Shown: piece by piece, positions 33,661 to 46,107 of the stretch
How the letters are laid out: every line of letters starts with the position of its first letter
How positions within the stretch are numbered: the stretch's first letter is position 1
NCBI GenBank assembly: GCA_021209875.1
Contig: JAGYVD010000007.1
Coordinates: forward strand, 3,968,001-4,032,000
Direction of reading: 5' to 3'
From: Rosellinia necatrix
Taxonomy: Eukaryota > Ascomycota > Sordariomycetes > Xylariales > Xylariaceae
DNA: 64,000 nt
Translations under genes and position numbers: made by a program
The notes under the pieces: model-generated
What the model saw: the letters and a program-made list of their open reading frames with translations, nothing else
The model's database searches: none
What the model was told of the DNA's origin: nothing

Positions 33661-35061
33661 ATGGATTCTTCCCAGAATTCCACCCACGAGCCATCCTCGG
33701 CCGAGGAGAAGAAGACGAGTCGGAGGCCCGCCAACACGGCTTTCCGACAACAGCGGCTGAAGGCCTGGCAACCAATCCTCACCCCTAAAAATGTCATCTG
33801 GATCTTTTTTGTCCTGGGCGTCTTCGCCGCAGTCGTGGGAGGGCTTTTGATATATGCGAGCCGTATGGTATGACAACCCTCTGTCGTGACGCGCCGTGGG
33901 AGCTGATGGAATTGTGTGCTAACCTAACCTCCTCCGTCTGTTCCAGGTCTCATACCTTGAGATCGATTATACGGATTGCGGTGCCCTGGCTACGACCGAG
34001 CGGCAGCCTATGCCGGCAGGCCTTTCCAAGTCATACTGGCGGAGTGGCACCGCTGCCCTGGATGCTCAATGGGAGAAAGAAGAGAACGTCACTCAACTCT
34101 ATAATGGCTTTGCCGTTCATAATCGTACACGGTGCACCCTTCAGTTCACTACCGCCCAGGATATGAGCCCTCCGGTTAGGGCCTACTATCATCTGGACAA
34201 CTTTTACCAGAATCACCGTCGCTACGTCAACTCTTTCAACGCCGAACAATTGCTAGCCCATTCGGTCAGCACCTCCACTCTCGAGAACTCGAACTGTGCA
34301 CCCCTCGCTACCGAAGTTATAGAGGAAGATGGCCAGCAGAAGACCTTTCAGATCTATCCCTGTGGCCTAATCGCCAATTCCCTCTTTAATGATACCATCG
34401 GTACTCCTGTGCCGTTGGGGACTAACAACACCAACGCCTACGAATGGAATGAGAACAACATTGCTTGGGACTCGGACAAGGACCTGTACGAGCCGTTGAC
34501 GGACCCGGACCTCAACCTCATCATCCCACCACCTAACTGGCGCGACCGATACCCCGACGGCAGATATACCGACAAGTACCCGCCGCCTAATTTGAAGGAA
34601 GATGAACACTTCATCTCATGGATGCGAACGGCTGCCTTGCCATCCTTCTTCAAGCCGTGGGCATTTGGCAATGAAACACTTGTCGCCGGCACTTATAGCA
34701 TTGACATAATCGACAGTGGGTTTACCAGCAATTCCCTCCTTTGATGATATGTGCCGCTCTCTAATACGGTGATTTAGATTTCAATATGACCGAGTATAAG
34801 GGCAAGAAGTCACTTGTCATTACGACCACCGGCCCTCTGGGCGGCAAAAACGACCTTCCTGGCATCCTCTGGCTGGCCCTATCAGGCTTCTTCATCCTCA
34901 TGTCGCTTCTATTTGTTATCGGAAACTTCCTTCGACCGAGGAAGCTTGGTGACCATACACTCCTGTCTTGGAACAAGGCGCCGCCATCGGCCGCCGCCAA
35001 GGGCAAGGGCAAGGCTACAGCTGGCCCATCGATCGGCATGAGCACTGGTCGAGACATGTAG
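33661..35061 (+). CDS. CDC50/LEM3-family lipid flippase beta subunit
   Basis: Non-catalytic partner of P4-ATPase phospholipid flippases, needed for their ER exit and activity. Exons 33661-33867, 33947-34715 and 34778-35061 give 419 residues with matching phases. Topology is typical: a cytosolic N-terminus with [17 protein letters not shown]1 about residues 44-66, a large glycosylated lumenal domain with [35 protein letters not shown] and [14 protein letters not shown]2 about 352-377, and a short basic tail. Several N-glycosylation sequons and paired cysteines are visible. Which paralogue (CDC50, LEM3 or CRF1 type) it is cannot be decided here. Confidence 0.93.
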
Positions 35062-36052
35062 ATAGAAAGAGGAAAGCTCGCTGGGTTACGGCGTTTTACT
35101 ATGGCACGGCACGGCGTTTACTATGGTTATCTGGGCATTCTTTGACGAACTGAATCTGTATTTGTATTAGACCGAAACAATGCGAGACCAAACTCGTTGT
35201 CGCGCTACATTGATGATGTATTTGAGGGGGTAAAGTGTCGTGATAGTTCATCGGGTAAAGGGGTGATCGTATAACGTGCGTGAGTAAAGAAATATTTCCG
35301 GGCGAGATAAGGGGCAAATTTGCTTTTCCGAAACAAAAAAAAACCAAAAAACAAAAACAAAACAGAAACAAAACTCTTCAATTTTGAATATAGATATATA
35401 TTTATTTGTCTCTTTAGTTTGTCGAGGCTCTGCGGTGAGATCGTTGCGGGAAACGAACTCGGTTAGAAAGCAATTCAAAACAAAAAACGCCTCCTTGTTC
35501 CCCCACCGTTCCCGACCACCAAACCCTGCTTGTAGAAGAGAAGAAAAAAAGCCAGCGCGCGAAATAACCCGGCGCAATTGCGATGGAACCGAAAGCCTTC
35601 CGCATTTCCTTCCTGTCCCCGTTCCGTTATAAGCGCGCGTGCGATAGAATCCCGCGAGAGGGAAGGTTCCTCTCTGCGAGAAGCGTTCGCCTTGTCGCGG
35701 GGGAAAAAAAATTTCCTCGACGGGCGAGTTTCATCACCTGAGGGGTGGATAGGTAGATAGTGTACAATTATGCGTTACCTAGGTACTTTTTGTTATTGGG
35801 GTTTTTTTTTTTTTTGGTTCGCTTCTCGTTTGGAAAGTTTGGCTAGCTGGGCTGGTAACGTGTCGAAACCCGGGCGAGTGGTTCCGAGGCCTGTCCTGGA
35901 GGGCCGCGGGCAGATTAACGAGATAATGTGGGCCACCACTCTATGGGTTAGAGTAACCCCAATTCTCGAAACCCCCAAAGCGCCGGACGGGCCACTTCTA
36001 ACGTCGACGAGAGTGAACGTGACTAGCGCTAGATATGAGCCGAAGCGCCATT
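35062..36052. other. Spacer between convergent CDC50-family and NASP-like genes
   Basis: About 1 kb. It contains A-rich blocks near 35331-35375 and a T run at about 35801-35815. The ORF 35770-36201 overlaps the NASP-like 3' end antisense and is rejected. Confidence 0.5.
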
Positions 36053-37664
36053 CTACGAGAGAGCGGCCGTGGGTTCCTCTGATTTTGCCTTTTTGGGGGC
36101 GTCTTGTCCCTCCGCAGGCTCCTCGGCCTTCCGCTTGCCGTTGCTCCCCTCAGGCTCAGCCTCGGGTTCGGGCTTGGCCTTTTTGCGGACGAGACCGGTG
36201 AGATCTTTGGCGCTCTTCTTAGCTTCCTCGACCCGCGCGGCCTGCTCAGACGAGGACTCCCCGAAACCCTGGCCTAGGAGGCCGGACAGGGGGTTGTCCT
36301 GGCCAAGGGCCGCACCCATGTCGACGGGGGGTTTCCGCAGTTCGATAAGCTTTATTGAGGAATGTGGGTTAGTTCAAGGGGCAGACACACAATCAACGAA
36401 AGGAGACAACAAAAAAAACGACGACTCAGAAGACTGGAATCGCGCTGACAAGGAGTCGACGGGGAAGTGGTAGACTCACCCGCTGCTCCATGTCCGCGAT
36501 GATCTCCTTGACGTCAGTGATCTGCCTGCGTGTCTCGTCATTATCCTCGGGCGCGTGAGACGTGGCGAGCTCCACCTCCTTATTCTGTAACTTCAGCTTC
36601 GTGCTATCGATAGCCTTCTCCAGCTCGTCTGCCGCCTCGGCGCGCATGGCTTCGTCGACGGTCTTGGGGGCAGCATCGGCATCGTCTTCGCTGCTGGTAG
36701 TGGTCATGGACGCGAACTCGAGGGCCAGCGATAATTTGAAGTGGGCTTCTGCGATGATTTCCGACTCAACTGGGTACAGCTTCTTCTTGTATCCCAGGGA
36801 AGCGCGGCAATCCTTAATGGCCTCGGGAAACCTGTAATAGGCTATCAGTATGCGCCTTTATCGTGGTGGTTACGAATAGACAGACTTCTCATTTTCGAGG
36901 GAAATCTCGGCTAGTAGATCATGGATGTCTGCAAGTCTTTCCTTGGTGTGGCGGACCAGTTTATTCTCATCTGCAGCAACGTCCTTGTCGGGTCCTTCGG
37001 TCGTGGCTGTTTCCTCAAGTTGTTTCTCAAAGAGGATACGCGAGAGTTCGAGAATCTCGAATGCGACAGCAAGATCGTCGTCCTCTTCCTCTCCCTCCTC
37101 TTCCCCATCCTCGCCCGCTACCTCTTCGTCCTCATCGGAATCTTCGAAGTTCTCATCTCCATTGAACTGGAATAGCGGTTTCTTCGCGTCAGGCACCTCC
37201 TCCTCCTCAACAGCAGCGCCTGTAGCCGCCTCGGCCGCCGTCTTATTTTGTCGCGACGCGCCAGCGGTGGATGATTCGGCTTGCGGCTTCTTCGTCTTGG
37301 GCTTCTTGTCGCCCGGAGCCTTGCCGCCAAGAACGTCGCTGTTGCTCTGGCCGACCTTGAAGAGGCAGCGACCGTAGAGGAATAGCACGTCGGCATTCTC
37401 GGGGGCCATTTCGCCATTGAGCTCGGCCTGCCTCTCGGTGGCGGTGGAGAAGATTTCGGCGGCTTCCTCGTACTTCTTGGAGTGGTAGAGAGCGGTCGCC
37501 TTCGCGACCATGTCGGCAAGTGACACATTAAGAGACTTGGCGCGCTCTTCGGTGTCCATTGGAGGCATCGACTGAGGAGTGCCTACAGTAGAGGCGACGG
37601 CGGATGGGATAGCCGAGGGGGCGGCGGAGAGGGTGGACGTATCAGCGGGGGTTGATTCGGCCAT
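36053..37664 (-). CDS. NASP/Hif1/Sim3-type histone chaperone
   Basis: Nuclear chaperone for histones H3/H4 (SHNi-TPR family), known to act with the Hat1 acetyltransferase. Minus-strand exons 37664-36874, 36831-36480 and 36349-36053 give 479 residues, all phases closing. The first TPR is residues about 50-80 (LADMVAKATALYHSKKYEEA), followed by LFLYGRCLFKVG. A long acidic insertion (about 152-197) interrupts the TPR array, a hallmark of the family. Then come AFEILELSRILFE and, across intron 1, FPEAIKDCRASLGYKKKLYP and the AEAHFKLSLALEFAS block. The C-terminus has KKAK/KRKAEE/PKKAKSEE nuclear-localisation-like clusters. The start at 37664 is the first Met before the Ala/Ser-rich leader; a longer upstream reading is judged UTR. 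Confidence 0.9.
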
Positions 37665-38146
37665 GATGGAAACGCTGCTAGCTAGGGAGGGGGTGGGATG
37701 GGATGAGATGGGATGCGATAAGATGTTGATGACGATGGCGATGGCGATGGAATGTATGGAATGGTAGACGGATGTTGCTAATGGGAAGTCAATTGGTCGA
37801 CGGGGGTAAGGTTCTGTGCAGGTGATGAGCGGGCTGGTCCAAGCAGCCTCAAGCAATGGTCGAATCAATCGGGCGGCGGGCGAGGAGCTGGCTGGGAGCG
37901 GGAGTGACGAAATGTGGGCGGTTGGCAGGTGACGCGATGCCCGCGCTTGGCATAACTGCTTCTCGATGCTTTGCATGCGCGTTGAGCTCTCTGTCTCTCG
38001 CCGGGAGCTTGGGCCATGTGGGGTCCAGAAGCTCGAGCGGGCGTTTTGGGGGCCAGGGCCGGCATGGTTAATGCATAGAATTCTCTACGGACTGTGTATC
38101 GTTATAAACGGTCTATCGTACTATCCAGGTAGGTGGCGAGGGTGTG

Positions 38147-38173
38147 AAGCTTGTCAAGCTTGTCAAGCTTGTT
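38147..38173. repeat. Three tandem copies of AAGCTTGTC
   Basis: A 9-bp unit containing a HindIII-like palindrome; the last copy ends in T. Confidence 0.8.
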
Positions 38174-38500
38174 TAGATAAATTAGACGAGATGATCTAAA
38201 CGAGCTGTATACCAGATTGACGTCGTAACCTTGGCATGCACATCAGTTATTGGACCCCCTTTGGTAAAGCAAAAGGCAAACACGTTATGTGTGTATATAC
38301 ACCATGTACATAGTAATGGCTTTATGTACATGAAACCCGGTTCGTGCCTGGATCGCGTATGAAATTCCTGTAGGATCAAGGGCGAAAAGGGATATTGATG
38401 AGTGCCTTTCAATCCGACCCGAATTTGATTACCCCAGAGTTGTATTTACTCCAGCGTGGCTTCAATATATTCCCGAAAGGTAGCCATAGGCACTTGAGTC

Positions 38501-38544
38501 AACTTGCATCCAATTTGCATCCAACTTGCATCCAACTTGCATTC
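38501..38544. repeat. Four tandem copies of AACTTGCATCC
   Basis: An 11-bp unit. The second copy has AATTT and the fourth ends ATTC. Confidence 0.85.
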
Positions 38545-41077
38545 GACTTCGATAATTGGCCCCCCTCATCACCATTTAACGGGGGACGGCATATCAATAA
38601 CTACCTGGGTAGTGTGTACATGATGTGCCTTCATCCAATCCTGATTCAAGACTCGAGGATGTGTGCGAGTCCGACCCCAACACCGAACTCCTACAGCAGC
38701 CGGGACAGCCCGTATTGTGGTGCGTTGTTCCCTCAATACCGAGTGGTCAATGGGTCGATGAGTCGCCAGAGTACCTAACGACATCCCAGCCTCTCAGGAC
38801 ACAGCATCGAGTGTAGGACAAGGGAACACGCCCCCTACTTCTCATTCCCTTTCGTCAAGATGAGGCAGTGGACAATGAGCACACAACCAACTACAATATA
38901 CGAGTAGGGACCAGTAGTTGCCGAGTTCTCCTAATAATAAAAGCGCTGATTCGGGGTCAATTGTACATACCTAGGTAGTAGATAAATCGAACTTCTAGAA
39001 TGCTGTAGGTAGGCATAGTAGGTGGATACAGCAGCACTGACCTGTTGTACCTTGGTAGGTACCTACAGCACCAGAATTATCTTAATACAGTATACACTGT
39101 ACAGTACGAGACGAAGAGCGCTGCGAAGAGGATAGGGAGAGCATAACGTAGGCTCCGCTGACGTAAGAGGGAGAGGGGGACAATGATGATGATCAGATTG
39201 CGACTGGCGGCCCCTGGTCAGGACCCGGCCAGTCCTTCCCTGGTAATACGAGATCACAAACTTCGGCCCTACTTGGCCGGCAGTGGAGATCGTTTCTCCA
39301 ACAAGCAACGGCCTGCAAGCGAATGAATCAGTCCAGTATGTTGGTATCCATCAAGCATCGCCAACTGACCGACACTAGTGGACAGCACCCCGCGCTCAGC
39401 GCTGACTGCCATGTCATGGATACATGACTACCTAGCGGGTTGATGTTTAGTGATAACGTACGTAGGGCCGTTGGTTTCACCACCGTGCTATTTATACATA
39501 ACTACCTAGTTAGTAGTTAGTATATATCGTATTGCGCCATAAAAGGAGATCAGGTCTCCGGTACCCCATGCTTGGTATACTTCATGTGGGGTGTGGCAGG
39601 GCTGTTTCTAGGGCGCAATTCTCGTTTTCAGCATACACATAGAAGCCGTAGTCCACTGCCTAGTGTACAAACATATAACTACGCGAGGAAGTTATTTCCG
39701 TACCATGGCCCGTACAGTATACGGTAGGTGTCCTTCAATTTTGGCACTATGCAGCTGGATAACGCATCTGATGTAAACCATGTTGGTTATAGCTAGATAA
39801 TTTAGGATCACTTCTATTTTGATTTTTTATTCTTTCCTCAATAGAGTTGAAGGAAAGTATTGATCCTCGTGTAAGGAAATGTGCTACTTATGTCTCGCTC
39901 CGCTAATGAATACCTTGCGATGGGAATTTTTAATCCAACCCCTAACGAAGCTCAGGTCTACACTAGTAGATATCGTACCCGTTTGAGATGAGGAGGCACG
40001 GGTGTACTACTATAGTGTACTGTTCGGGTGTACCGAAAAATCGGGTTGGGTCCACAAGGATCCATCTGTTTCAGATTTACCGTTTGGCGACTCACAGTTC
40101 AGGAATACACCAGGCCCGATCCAGTAGGTAACCACTTAGAACGAGTAGGCAACGGTGCATCGTATTAGAGGGCGGTGCAACACACCGCAGTATTAGGCTG
40201 GTAGGTACACTAGGTACCTAGTAGGCATCGGATCGACAGCCATCACAAAGTCACCCGATTATTGAACGACCGTCTTGGTTTGCAGTTTGCAGGTACCATG
40301 CATCTACAAGCACGACAATAATTAAGTGCCTGGGCTGCAGAAAAAAGCAAGTTACATCAGTAACTGCCTACCTACCACCTAAGTACCTACCTAGGTATGT
40401 TGGTTGTTTCAGCATACTACCTGCCTACCTGCCTACCTAAGGGAGATAGGTAGGCAGTAATTCATTCTACATCTTACACCGAGCAACAATCACTCCAGTC
40501 TGGCAGGGTACCTAGGTAGGCACCATGTAGGCGAGGGAGCCAGCCCGTCCAGGATTCGGCAAGCACTTACAAGGGTGACAGAAAAGGCGATAGGGAGTAC
40601 CCGCAGCATTACGTACATACTGTGTGCATCTCGAATGTAGGTAGTATCTATTCTAGTGTGTGTACCAACTTCCTACCTCAGACATTTGCAGCATTTCAGA
40701 TTTCAAGATCTCCTCCTACGTACTCCTACCTGCTCCTACTCCCCCTCCCTTTTCTCTCCTCCGCCGGTCGACTTGCTTCCTTTTTCCTCAGATTAAATTG
40801 GAACTTGGTGACCTTACTTCGCCGCTTACGTTATTCGGTGATCGCGCCGGTTTATTCATCGTCTGATGTCCGCGTACTCGCCGTTCCGTGGAATTATTGT
40901 GTATTTTTCTTGTCTTACATCGTTTTAATGTTGCCTATGCTCGGTAGTCGCCATTCTACCTCGTTTTTCGTATCCGTCTCTCTTGGTGTTCTGGGCTCAA
41001 TCAGACCGTCTATCCTCCCGACGCCTCTGCCTCTCAAGCCCCCCGGTTAGCTGAGGGCGAACCCCGATTTTGTGAAA

Positions 41078-42795
41078 ATGATTGCGCCGCCGAGCTCCCG
41101 TCGCCTCCGCATCTTTGGTGTCGTCGCCGTCGTAACATTAATCGCAACCTTTATTCATCTCCGCCCTCAATGGCAGTTGGAATACCGTGACTATTACGAG
41201 GGGGTCACACACTACTTTTCACGTCCCGTTTATGACAACACCCTCTACAATCAAGGCAACCAAGGGTTGGTCCAGAAGCAATACAACACGAGCAACATTT
41301 GCGCTCGTTTTCCCAGCACAGATGGCGTACTGTTGGTCATGAAGACTGGTGCCACCGAGGCTTTCGACCGGATACCCACTCAACTTCTCACCACTATGGC
41401 CTGTCTTCCCGACAATTTCCTTCTTTTCTCCGACATGGTACGGCGCTCGGCGAATGGGGCAACCGGTAGCAAATGAGCGTGGATCAGGTGTGCTAACCTT
41501 TAAGCAGGAACAACAATTAGGTCCATATCACCTATATGATGCCCTTTCGGGGATCGATGCGGCCGATAAGGCCAGGATTAGCGATTTCGACCTATATCGC
41601 AGCCAACAGGAGTGTCCCGTCTCTCAGAAGTCTTGTATAGACGCCAAGACCGAAAGACAGAACGCGTGGAACCTAGACAAATACAAGTTTCTACCCATGA
41701 TTGAGCAGACATGGAAGATGCGCCCAGGACAGGATTGGTACATCTTCGCCGAGGCCGACACGTATATCTTTTGGGCCAACATGATGCATTGGTTGAAAAA
41801 GAAGTCCGGCCTCAATCCTCGCGACAAGATCTATCTGGGTAGCCGATCGTATGTTGGTGGACGGCCCTTTGCTCATGGGGGCTCAGGTTACATACTAAGC
41901 GGGGGCGTGATGAAACACCTGGTCGAAAACCACACGAACTTAACAAGCCAGTATACCGAGCAGGGCACTAAGGAGTGCTGCGGCGATCTGTTGGTGGCGA
42001 TTGCTTTGGATGAATACGAAGGGATCAAAATCCGACACACATGGCCTATGATCAATGGCGAGAAACCAACCACTCTACCCTACGGCCAGAATCACTGGTG
42101 TGAACCAATTTTGACGATGCATCATATGGATTCCGAAGAGATTAGTACTGTGTGGCAATTCGAGCAAACGCGTAAGACAAACGTATGTCATCCCCCCAAG
42201 AGAGCGCCCGAGACAACCCGACTTCTATCTCCAACTGGTCGGCGGAATGGTCGGCCGAGGGCACACGTCCTTTTTGATCAATGATACTAACGTGGATGAT
42301 TAGGGTATCTTGCTGATCCGAGACTTATACGATAGCCTGATCGCCCCGAAGATGCAGAGGACTCGGGAAGACTGGGACAACGGGTCAGATGATGTCTGCT
42401 ATATCAGTCGTGATCCCGATGCACAAGAGCGTGCTGACGGCCAAGATCAAGAGCGCCAAAAGGAGGAAGATGAAATGAGTGACATCGAGAAGGAGGCATG
42501 GAAATCACCAGAGAATTGCGCCAAGGTGTGTGAATCGGAAATCCTCGAGGGCGATACCGACGCAGAGAAGCAGCTTAGCCGCAACTGCTTCCAGTACCGC
42601 TGGCACGACGAAGTCTGCTGCACTTCGCGGAGTTTTAAGCTGGGAAAGCCCAAACCAAAAGCCGACGACGACGACGACGACGACGACGACGAAAAGGCAA
42701 AATGGACGAGTGGGTGGTATATGAAGGGTATACAGGACTGGATAGAGGCGAAGGGCGAATGCAAAAAGCCGGCCTGGAAGGTCCCGGAGCTATGA
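41078..42795 (+). CDS. GT31-like (Fringe/core-1 beta-1,3-galactosyltransferase-like) Golgi glycosyltransferase
   Basis: Type II membrane enzyme of 508 residues from exons 41078-41437, 41508-42182 and 42304-42795 (all phase 0). A basic N-terminus (SSRRLR) and one helix at about 12-27 anchor it in the Golgi. The lumenal domain has DWYIFAEADTYIF, with the ExD/DxD metal-binding motif around 202-204, then LGSRSYVGGRPFAHGGSGYI and KECCGDLLVAIAL, all characteristic of fungal GT31/Fringe-like proteins. The C-terminal part has paired Cys and an Asp run encoded by a GAC/GACG microsatellite (about 42664-42691). Donor and acceptor sugars are unknown; galactose or glucose transfer is inference from the family. 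Confidence 0.83.
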
Positions 42796-44419
42796 GCGAG
42801 CATCGATCCTCACCGATGGGTCGGATCCCTCAACACGGCGGAGGACACGGCATGATCCTCCCCCGCGCATGATGTAACACTAACTGGAGCGTTTGTGTGT
42901 GGCAGGGCGCTCGCATTTTATCTTTGGTCCTGATGAAGAGAATCTGTTAGGCTCTTGGACCCGGCATGTCTTGGCGTTTCATACCACGGCGTTATTGGAG
43001 GCTCATAGAGAAGCGTGGGGGTTGGACCGATGATTTGGAAAACAAAGCAATTAGGGTCACGGCCGACGGAATTAGACATGACTCCGGCCGCTGTAAAATA
43101 CAGCATAACAATAGTACCGCAATTGAATATCTCGATTGGAAATCAGTTGACTCTCCACTCTCCTCGGAATAAGAGATTTCAGTAAAGCGAGCCAGGCTAC
43201 AATGATATAGGCAGCATAAGGCTGGCAAAAACCAATTGAATGATGATGTGTTGAGGGTGTTTGTATAAGCTTATTTCGGTATGGGCAAAGCTTGAGCTTA
43301 ACGATTTAGCCTATTGCATGCACCCTTCGCTGATGTGCCCATTGTCCATTAGTTCGTTCTATGATTAGTCACCTTGAATGTTTAGATTTAATGTTTCACA
43401 CCCTGTTTCCTCCATGTCGATACAAGATGATCATAACATAGCCCGCTACGGCAGTGGTGGGGTTAGAGTATGATTTGCAACTTACCCGCTGTCGAAATTC
43501 CGGTACGAGACATTCACTAGTTTACATAGGCGGTTCTAAGTCTATTATCTGGGCGATCTCTCTTCGTATCGGGTATTCATAGGCACCAGTCGACCCAAGA
43601 TATCGATTTTCTTGGATCTCTTAAGCAACGCATTCGGGGACTAACCCTCTTTCCCCCTAGTTGGGCTGTGAGTGCGCCACGTCAAGACTGTTGACCGTTA
43701 AATAGGACTCGAGTCGTCTCCGTGGTCCATGGAAGCCGTCCACTTTACCTGGTCGGTAATCAACAAGACAAGCCTAGCTCCAAAACGCATAGGCAGTAGC
43801 AGAGGGGGAGAAAATGAACAAAGCGATGTTCGATAGTCGTCAGAAAGCCATTCCAAGGGCTTGGCATGCAACCTGATGCCTTACCTTACTCAGCCGAGCT
43901 TGACTAGACACAGAAGCTCACTTGTGCGTAGATATTCGGTTGGTTTCGCATTACCAGGTATAGTGAGCGCAGGTCATCTCACAGATACAAAAATGCATTT
44001 AGAATATTATAACCCTTTGGTGCAGCGATTGATTTCTGCAGGTGGCGGTGGTGGCGCGATGCCTAGAGATACTAGAGACACTAGAAGCTTATACATACCT
44101 CCTGCCTACTTGTACCTGCATATGCCCAGAAGAATATCACTCGGGATATGTGGATATTACAAAATTGGAAAAATGACAGATCTCTTAATTATATATATCA
44201 TTATAACGAGGATATATTTATTTGGCGGACCTGCATAACTTAATCCCGATGTCGTCACACATTAGCCGCATTTCGGTACGGCATTCACGCGCGCGGACTC
44301 TGAGCGGGCTCTTACGATCCCCGGACCAATTCTCCTTCCCACCTCGCCAATTCTCCCTCCCCCGGAGCCACATACAGCTAGGAACCACTCGATGTCAAGG
44401 GAGGATCCTAAGATGAGGC
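42796..44419. other. Intergenic, nothing supported
   Basis: About 1.6 kb. ORFs such as 43861-44238 have no motifs. The region 44150-44220 is AT-rich. Confidence 0.5.
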
Positions 44420-44737
44420 ATGCCCGCCCGCTCGGCCGTATCCTTCCTGGCAGGCCCACCCCGGCACCACCACCAATGTCTCTTCTATTTCCTCTACCCG
44501 CCGCCGATAGCGCTCCATAGATCACCACCACTATCGCCGGTGACACTCCTCCCACGGAACCCCTCGTCTCCCTCCTCCCACCCCCGGCGCCACCCTTTCC
44601 ACAGCACTGCAGCCCAACGCCGCGACGACGGCGGTGACGACGACGCGATCGACAATGCCCGCAACCACTACGAGACGCTGCGCGTGGCGCCGAGCGCAAG
44701 CCCGGCCGAGATCAAGAAGTAAAAAAAAAATAACACC

Positions 44738-44800
44738 CTTCCCTCTCCCTTCCCCTTCCCCTTCCCCTTCCCCTTTCCCTTTCCTTTCCTCTCTCTCTTT
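44738..44800. repeat. CCTTCC-type pyrimidine repeat in DnaJ intron
   Basis: Runs of CCCTTCC/CCCTTTCC between the predicted donor at 44719 and acceptor at 44859. A long pyrimidine tract may aid splicing. Confidence 0.75.
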
Positions 44801-45037
44801 CCACCATCCCACCAAAAAAAAACCCTTTATTAACCCTTCCCCCTCTCTTTCGTCCCCAGATCCTTCTACACCCTCTCCAAGACGCACCACCCGGACCACC
44901 ACGCCGCCCCGGCCCGGCGCGCCGCCGCGTCGCGCTTCATGCGCGTGAGCGAGGCCTACGCGGTGCTCTCGTCGCCGTCCCGTCGCGCCCGCTACGACCG
45001 AGAGCACGACTTCGACTTATTACACTCTCCCCACCCT

Positions 45038-45072
45038 TCTTCTTCTTCTTCTTCTTCTTCTTCTTCTTCTTT
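45038..45072. repeat. TTC microsatellite at the DnaJ frame break
   Basis: About eleven TTC/TCT units directly after the J-domain, where the reading frame changes. Confidence 0.85.
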
Positions 45073-45745
45073 TCCTTCTCCTCTTCCTCCTCCACCACGG
45101 GCACCACGGGCCCCGCGGGCGGCCGCCCCGCCTCCGGCCTGAGCCGTCGCCGCGGCGCCTTCCGCGGCCCGCCCCCGAGCTTCTTCCGGTCCGGGGGCTG
45201 GGGCGCCCAGGCGGACAAGCGCCGCGCCGCGCACGAGGGGGAGTACCGGCGCCGGCGCCGGCACCGGTACCAGTGGACGCGATACTACACGTGGTGATAA
45301 TGGGCGTGGTGGTGGTGGTGGTGGTGGTGGTGTTGGATCGGGAATGGGCGGCATGGGTCCCGGCCGCCGGGATCCCTTTGGCTACAACACTGGGAGTGGT
45401 GATGGTGGGGGAGGTGGAGGAGGAGGAGGAGGAAGAGTCGGCGGCAATTACGACGATAACGATGGCGGTGACGACGTGCCCCATTTCGACCGTGAGGCCC
45501 ACCAGCGCACCGGCCGCCACATCGATCGCCGCCGGGAAGCGCGCCGCGCCGCCGCTGCGGCCGCCGCGGACGAGCGCGCCCAGTGGGAGGACGCCGTCGA
45601 GTCCGAGCGGAACGCCCCCGGCATGTTCTTCGTCGTTGGTGGGGTGCTGTTGTTGAGCTTCCTGGGGCCTTTCCTTCTCGGTCGGGTTTGGTATGGGAGT
45701 GCTCAAAATCCAAAAGAGAAAGGGCTGGACAAGGGAAAGGGATGA

Positions 45746-46107
45746 TGCATAGCATCCGAACCTTTGACACCTGAGTTGGTGTGGTTATTGCGTGCCTCAG
45801 GGACCGTATGTACAGAATAGATATGCGAGTATGTCACGTAGAGAAGTAAAATAGGTGGACATATAATCAATCGCATGTTTATAGAAAATACTTCTCAACG
45901 GGGCATTAAAATCTTGGTTATTTGTGCGTTCTAGTCTACATTCAAGAGAGTCGCTGACCGCAATGCAAACGAGATCTGCTTGATCTATATAACATACACG
46001 GCAGACAACAGGGTATTAGCGACATTGTATCCCCTGGGAGCTTTCGTCCTAATCTAACGAGTTCGGGCCCAAAAATCATTTCATCTATCCATTTTTGTGC
46101 AAGTTGT
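45746..46107. other. Short spacer between convergent DnaJ and porin genes
   Basis: About 360 bp of shared 3' region. No gene is seen. Confidence 0.6.

Larger units (their letters stand above)
37665..41077. other. Long divergent intergenic region rich in short repeats
   Basis: About 3.4 kb with no supported gene. It holds AAGCTTGTC repeats (38147-38173), four 11-bp repeats (38501-38544) and many TACCTAGGTA/CCTACCTA words, densest at about 40200-40520. ORF 40622-41050 is in the presumed 5' UTR of the GT31-like gene. Confidence 0.55.
44420..45745 (+). pseudogene. DnaJ (Hsp40)-domain protein, frame broken twice (pseudogene or sequence error)
   Basis: Exon 44420-44718, a phase-2 intron, and then coding from 44860. 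The N-terminus is Arg/His/Ser-rich, like a mitochondrial presequence, followed by a full J-domain: NHYETLRVAPSASPAEIKK, then HHPDHH with the HPD triad, and VSEAYAVLSSPSRRARYD. After that the frame breaks in the TTC microsatellite (about 45038-45072): the family-like text GGRPASGLSRRRGAFRGPPP continues in another frame. A second break is needed at a G5 run (about 45237-45241) to reach GMGGMGPGRRDPFGYN and PHFDREAHQRTGRHIDRRR. The end has one hydrophobic helix (FFVVGGVLLLSFLGPFLLG), so it is probably membrane-attached. Both breaks sit in slippage-prone repeats, so a sequencing error is as likely as real decay. Confidence 0.72.

Noticed and set aside
40622..41050. 142-codon ORF upstream of the GT31-like gene
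   Set aside because: It lies in the presumed 5' leader and ends 28 bp before the ATG; pyrimidine-rich composition yields Ser/Leu/Pro text without a domain.
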